From: Oscillospiraceae bacterium
Lineage (GTDB): Bacteria; Bacillota; Clostridia; Oscillospirales; Oscillospiraceae
DNA: 8,096 nucleotides
Direction: 5' to 3'
Assembly: GCA_017620315.1 (NCBI GenBank)
Contig: JAFZQQ010000423.1
Coordinates: 1 to 8,096 of the forward strand
Below are positions 5,779 through 8,096 of the stretch, piece after piece. The position numbers and the translations under genes were made by a program. The notes beneath the pieces were generated by a model. The model was not told where the DNA came from. It did no database searches and saw nothing but the letters and a program-made list of their open reading frames with translations. Every line of letters begins with the position of its first letter. Positions within the stretch are counted from its first letter, which is position 1.

Positions 5779-6440
5779 CACAGCCACACCGAGGCGTCCC
5801 TGCCGGAGCCAAGCTCAAAGTGGTATTTCGCGATGCCGAGATCGACCTTGCTGAAAAAGCCGAGTCCGGCCCTGGCGGAAACCTTGTCGCCGTGCAGCGT
5901 GAACAGAAACTTCTGCTGATTCACCGCCGTCGGCGCAAGCAATGCCGCTTCGACGCCCTTTTCAAACCACTCCGGCGCGGCCGAAGCGCAGCTGACTTCG
6001 GCGGCGGTCTTCGATTTGCGCGCCGCGCCCTGCGTCGTTCCATAGCCTATGGCGATCACGAGCGCGAGCTTTTCGCCCGCGTCCACGTGAAAGGTGTCCG
6101 GTATCTTCTTAAACGTCAAGCCGACCCAGCAGGTATTCAATCCCAGCGACTGCGCCGCAAGCACAAGCTTTTCACCGTAGTACCCGCACAGCTCGTCCAG
6201 CCTCGGGCTCTTTTTCCCGACCAGCGCGAGGTAGTTTTTGACGCCCGAAAACCTGCCATAGTGTGCCATGGCGCTGTCAAACGCCATCGGTTCGTTCCGC
6301 ACGAGCTGAATGTGCAGCCCGCTTTCGCGGTTGCACGCGTCGATCAGCGTTTCAAGCTCCCGGAGCGTATCGCCCTCGATGGGCCTCGCCGTGTAGCTGC
6401 GCACCGAATGCCGTGCGCGCATCGCTTCCATCATGTCCAT
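5778..6440 (-). CDS. TM1586-type nitroreductase
   Basis: A 220-residue protein of the nitroreductase fold, closest in pattern to the TM1586-like group (Pfam PF14512), predicted to bind FMN and reduce an unknown acceptor. N-terminal R10-H-S-V-R-S-Y (10-16) is the nitroreductase phosphate-binding motif. GVKNYLALVG (66-75), LCGYYGEKLVLAAQSLGLNTCWVG (84-107, the dimer helix region), and AALLAPTAVNQQKFLF (165-180) repeat the two-half arrangement of this group. HFELGSG (207-213) is near the end. The ATG at 6440 has GGGAGG at 6447-6452, which lies inside the upstream gene; the two genes overlap by 10 nt. The same frame is open far upstream (to 6848), but that extension is arginine-rich, antisense-like composition and is not part of the fold. 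The stop overlaps the DUF523 start. Confidence 0.9.
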   Translation of the reverse strand: MDMMEAMRARHSVRSYTARPIEGDTLRELETLIDACNRESGLHIQLVRNEPMAFDSAMAHYGRFSGVKNYLALVGKKSPRLDELCGYYGEKLVLAAQSLGLNTCWVGLTFKKIPDTFHVDAGEKLALVIAIGYGTTQGAARKSKTAAEVSCASAAPEWFEKGVEAALLAPTAVNQQKFLFTLHGDKVSARAGLGFFSKVDLGIAKYHFELGSGRDASVWL

Positions 6441-6793
6441 AGCGTTCCTCCCGCAATATTGCTTCTTTCCAGATATCGAACCGGCTTCCCGTGCGCCTTT
6501 GCGTACTCGATCTCCGAGCGCGTGCTCGAGCCGATATAGCCGCCGACGTTGATGACGAAGATCTCGTCCGCCATGTCGATCTTGCGCTTGTGCATGTCGT
6601 CGAGCATCTCCTTGGTTCTGGTCAGCGTGTCCTCCGACATGCCCTCCCAGACCTCGCTGTCGCCGGAGTGCCCGAAGAGGCCTACGCTGATGACGATATT
6701 GCCCTCCAGCGTCAGGCGCTTCTGCGCCTCCGCAAAAGCGTCCTTGAACCGGGTGCTCCCGCAGAGGGTGACGACCTTGTAATTTCCGACCAT
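6431..6793 (-). CDS. Nucleoside 2-deoxyribosyltransferase-like protein
   Basis: A 120-residue protein with the fold of nucleoside 2-deoxyribosyltransferases and DNPH1-type N-glycosidases, which move or remove the base of (deoxy)nucleosides or their monophosphates. The N-terminal strand and loop VVTLCGSTRF (7-16) form the nucleotide/sugar-phosphate loop. IDMADEIFVINVGGYIGSST (72-91) with SEIEYAKAHGKPVRYLE (93-109) is the C-terminal signature; E94 in SEIEYA sits where the catalytic glutamate of deoxyribosyltransferases lies (ELGYA in the Lactobacillus enzyme). Length is short but common for this group. The ATG at 6793 follows a modest GGGAAAG. An 8-bp inverted repeat (6805-6833) lies just before it. 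It overlaps the nitroreductase gene by 10 nt. The fold is fairly sure, the substrate not. Confidence 0.8.
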   Translation of the reverse strand: MVGNYKVVTLCGSTRFKDAFAEAQKRLTLEGNIVISVGLFGHSGDSEVWEGMSEDTLTRTKEMLDDMHKRKIDMADEIFVINVGGYIGSSTRSEIEYAKAHGKPVRYLERSNIAGGTLWT

Positions 6794-6804
6794 AGCTTTC
6801 CCGT

Positions 6805-6833
6805 TTCGGCGCCTTGCCCGCCAATGCGCCGAA
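6805..6833 (-). repeat. Intercistronic hairpin upstream of the deoxyribosyltransferase-like gene
   Basis: Perfect 8-bp inverted repeat TTCGGCGC (6805-6812) and GCGCCGAA (6826-6833) with a 13-nt loop, lying between the phosphatase stop (6848) and the next start (6793). No T run follows on the minus strand, so it is not an intrinsic terminator. It may slow, process or stabilise the message, or it may be chance in this GC-rich DNA. Confidence 0.45.
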
Positions 6834-6847
6834 GCCCTTTCCGCTCA

Positions 6848-7384
6848 TTAAAAATCGTACCGCACGATGGCGCAGTTTTTCACGCCGAAGGCAGAGAACG
6901 CCTCGTTGTCCATTTCGTGGAAGTAGGACTCGACAATGCGCGCGATACCGTTGTGCGCGACGAGGATGTATGTTTTGTCCTGCTGCGCCTTGAGGTCGTC
7001 GAGCAGATTGTAGATGCGCTGCGCGACCTGAAGCATGGACTCGCCCGTGCCGAAGCGGCTGGCGCAGTCCTTCTTGGCCTCGTGGAACTCGCGCCCGTCG
7101 CGGGGCGTGGACTCATAGCGTCCGAAGTTCTGCTCGATGAGCCGCTGCTCCGCCTTCGCCGGGATGCCGGTGATCTCCGAGATGTGCCGCGCCGTGTCCG
7201 CCGCGCGGCAGAGTGGGGAATAGAGGATCTCGTCCGCCGTCAGCCCCTGCTCCGCGAACCTTTTGCCGGTCTCGATTGCCTGTTGATGTCCCTTCTCCGT
7301 CAGAGCGATGTCCGTCGCGCCGCAGATCTTGTTTTCCACGTTCCACACGGTCTCGCCATGGCGTATAAAGTAAAAATATCCCAT
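6848..7384 (-). CDS. Histidine phosphatase (phosphoglycerate mutase-like)
   Basis: A 178-residue cytoplasmic protein of the histidine phosphatase superfamily, which removes phosphate from small molecules through a phosphohistidine intermediate. R8-H9-G10-E11-T12 at the very N-terminus is the nucleophile motif. SPLCRAADTA gives the phosphate-binding R60, E84 (LIEQNFGRYE) is the expected acid, and AHNGIAR holds H144, the second histidine. The pattern resembles GpmB/CobC-type phosphatases rather than dPGM glycolytic mutase, which is longer. The frame is open to 7525, but the ATG at 7384 has AAGGA at 7394-7398 and puts RHG at the normal position; the extra residues would be arginine-rich and not part of the family. 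Substrate unknown. The stop TAA at 6848-6850 is 54 nt from the next start, so they probably share a transcript. Confidence 0.92.
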   Translation of the reverse strand: MGYFYFIRHGETVWNVENKICGATDIALTEKGHQQAIETGKRFAEQGLTADEILYSPLCRAADTARHISEITGIPAKAEQRLIEQNFGRYESTPRDGREFHEAKKDCASRFGTGESMLQVAQRIYNLLDDLKAQQDKTYILVAHNGIARIVESYFHEMDNEAFSAFGVKNCAIVRYDF

Positions 7385-7628
7385 AATTGCCAGTCCTTGA
7401 ATACTGAATTTAAATGCGCTAAAGAATCGTGATCTCCGCCGTGCTTCAAGACGCCGGCGCGGCTTCGGCGTTCTTTTTCGTGACATAGATATGACCGACC
7501 CCAAACAAAGCGGCAAAAGCCGCAAGCAGCCAATGCCGAAGCAGCAGCCCGCTCATAATGAGAGCGGCAGCCCGCGCGCGTCGTTGAGACTGCGGCAGAT
7601 GGCGGTACAGCTCTCTCGGTCAGTCCGG
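7385..7628 (-). other. 244-nt gap between DUF5714 and phosphatase genes
   Basis: Besides the candidate 36-residue peptide (7446-7556), this gap holds the AAGGA site of the phosphatase and an AT-rich patch at 7400-7430. I see no convincing promoter hexamer pair and no minus-strand terminator with a T run. A hairpin at 7451-7471 followed by TCTTTTT points to the plus strand, where there is no gene to end. Confidence 0.5.
7446..7556 (-). CDS. Possible 36-residue single-pass membrane peptide
   Basis: An ATG at 7556 opens a 36-codon frame that ends in TGA at 7446-7448: MSGLLLRHWLLAAF, AALFGVGHIYVTKKN, AEAAPAS. Residues about 4-25 are strongly hydrophobic and are followed by TKKN, giving a likely single helix with a short hydrophilic tail. 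It lies in the 244-nt gap between the DUF5714 and phosphatase genes (7385-7628), which is otherwise empty of genes. Against it: no good ribosome-binding site is visible, and a small hairpin (CCGCTC/GAGCGG) covers the start codon. GC-rich non-coding DNA can produce such a frame by chance. I do not recognise the sequence. Treat as a candidate only. Confidence 0.3.
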   Translation of the reverse strand: MSGLLLRHWLLAAFAALFGVGHIYVTKKNAEAAPAS

Positions 7629-8096
7629 TCATTTATGGCGACCTTGCCCGGAGAACGGGCAGCGCTTCCCGATGCACTGATTGTTCTGCGCGGAGCGCGT
7701 GCAGACGATCTCCGGCTTCTCCATCTCAACGCCGAGGTGCTCCCTTGCAAAATCGACCGCCGCGAGGACGGAGAGGTACGAATCGCGCTTGCAGCAGCGC
7801 GGCCCGCCGACCTCCGCGATGGCGCCGAGCGATTTTGCGGTCATGCGGTGCGACAGCGCGAACGGCTCCACAGACAGCGGCGTGGAGCCTGAGACGATGG
7901 ACACGAACATCCCGGAGCTGACGCCCGCGCCGCAGGCTCCCCAAAAGCCGCAGGCCCCGCCGGGGACGCTCTTCCCGCGGTTCATCATCTCGCGCAGCGC
8001 TGCGTCCAGATCGAGCTCGCCGCCCGCGTTTTTGTACGCGGTCAGCAGCGCCGCGCCGACCATGACGTGATGCTCCGGCCCGTGCATGTGGCAAAA
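7629..8096 (-). CDS. DUF5714-domain protein, 5' end beyond window
   Basis: The frame is open to the right edge (reading F-C-H before the first in-window ATG at 8087), so the N-terminus is missing and 155 residues plus stop are visible. The start HMHGPEHHVMV, the glycine/cysteine segment VPGGACGFWGACGAG and the block GGPRCCKRDSY are the recognisable marks of DUF5714 proteins. Their function is not established; full-length members often carry extra cysteine pairs before the HGPEHH motif, which would lie outside the window. Cysteines at 46, 52, 98, 99, 129, 138 and 143 (counted from the ATG at 8087), with the nearby histidines, suggest metal or cluster binding; this is inference. A stretch with no clear gene follows it (7385-7628). 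Whether 8087 is a start or an internal methionine cannot be decided, and the second is more likely. Confidence 0.8.
   Translation of the reverse strand, partial: FCHMHGPEHHVMVGAALLTAYKNAGGELDLDAALREMMNRGKSVPGGACGFWGACGAGVSSGMFVSIVSGSTPLSVEPFALSHRMTAKSLGAIAEVGGPRCCKRDSYLSVLAAVDFAREHLGVEMEKPEIVCTRSAQNNQCIGKRCPFSGQGRHK

Noticed and set aside
6441..6848. N-terminal extension of the nitroreductase to an ATG at 6848 that overlaps the phosphatase stop (TAATG).
   Set aside because: The added 136 residues are arginine- and glycine-rich, lie across the whole deoxyribosyltransferase-like gene in another frame, and the internal ATG at 6440 has a strong GGGAGG site.
7451..7478. Hairpin ACGCCG/CGGCGT followed by TCTTTTT on the plus strand, terminator-like.
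   Set aside because: No plus-strand gene lies upstream; the stem is only 6 bp with a 9-nt loop, and the place overlaps the candidate small frame on the other strand.
1..8096. A hidden defence island, CRISPR array or mobile element.
   Set aside because: No regularly spaced repeats, transposase, integrase, nuclease or phage protein could be recognised in any frame.

Overview
The window looks like chromosomal DNA from a GC-rich Bacillota (Firmicutes) anaerobe, most likely Clostridia of the Oscillospiraceae/Christensenellales kind. This is inferred from strong GGAGG ribosome-binding sites, T-rich intrinsic terminators, a Listeria-Bacteroides (InlB/Flg_new) repeat on a secreted glycoside hydrolase, and families common in such genomes (TM1586-like nitroreductase, DUF523, DUF5714, FlaR-like kinase). 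No species can be named. I see no tRNA, rRNA, CRISPR array, insertion sequence, phage gene or origin.

Layout. At the left edge, two plus-strand genes (the tail of a FlaR-like P-loop kinase and a GNAT acetyltransferase) end at a strong terminator shared with a convergent minus-strand Nudix hydrolase. The Nudix gene and a plus-strand HD-domain hydrolase diverge from a 104-bp AT-rich control region. There, two near-consensus promoters overlap face to face inside a 12-bp inverted repeat. The HD gene is clearly AT-richer than its surroundings and ends at its own terminator.

From about 1978 to the right edge every gene is on the minus strand. In transcription order: DUF5714 protein (cut by the window edge), a possible 36-residue membrane peptide, histidine phosphatase, a nucleoside-deoxyribosyltransferase-like protein, TM1586-type nitroreductase, DUF523/TudS-like protein, GNAT acetyltransferase, P-loop kinase, CorA transporter, and a secreted GH16 glucanase. 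Spacing is mostly short, with one TGATG stop/start fusion and one 10-nt overlap. I saw no intrinsic terminator inside the run, so much of it may be co-transcribed.

How they may work together. Many products act on nucleotides, phosphate esters or nucleobases: two P-loop kinases, Nudix, HD hydrolase, deoxyribosyltransferase-like protein, histidine phosphatase and a possible thiouracil desulfurase. This suggests housekeeping or salvage of nucleotides rather than one dedicated pathway. CorA (Mg2+) and the secreted GH16 enzyme seem to be functionally separate passengers at the end of the run. The most unusual structure is the symmetric double promoter at 1346-1411. I found no convincing new defence or mobile system.
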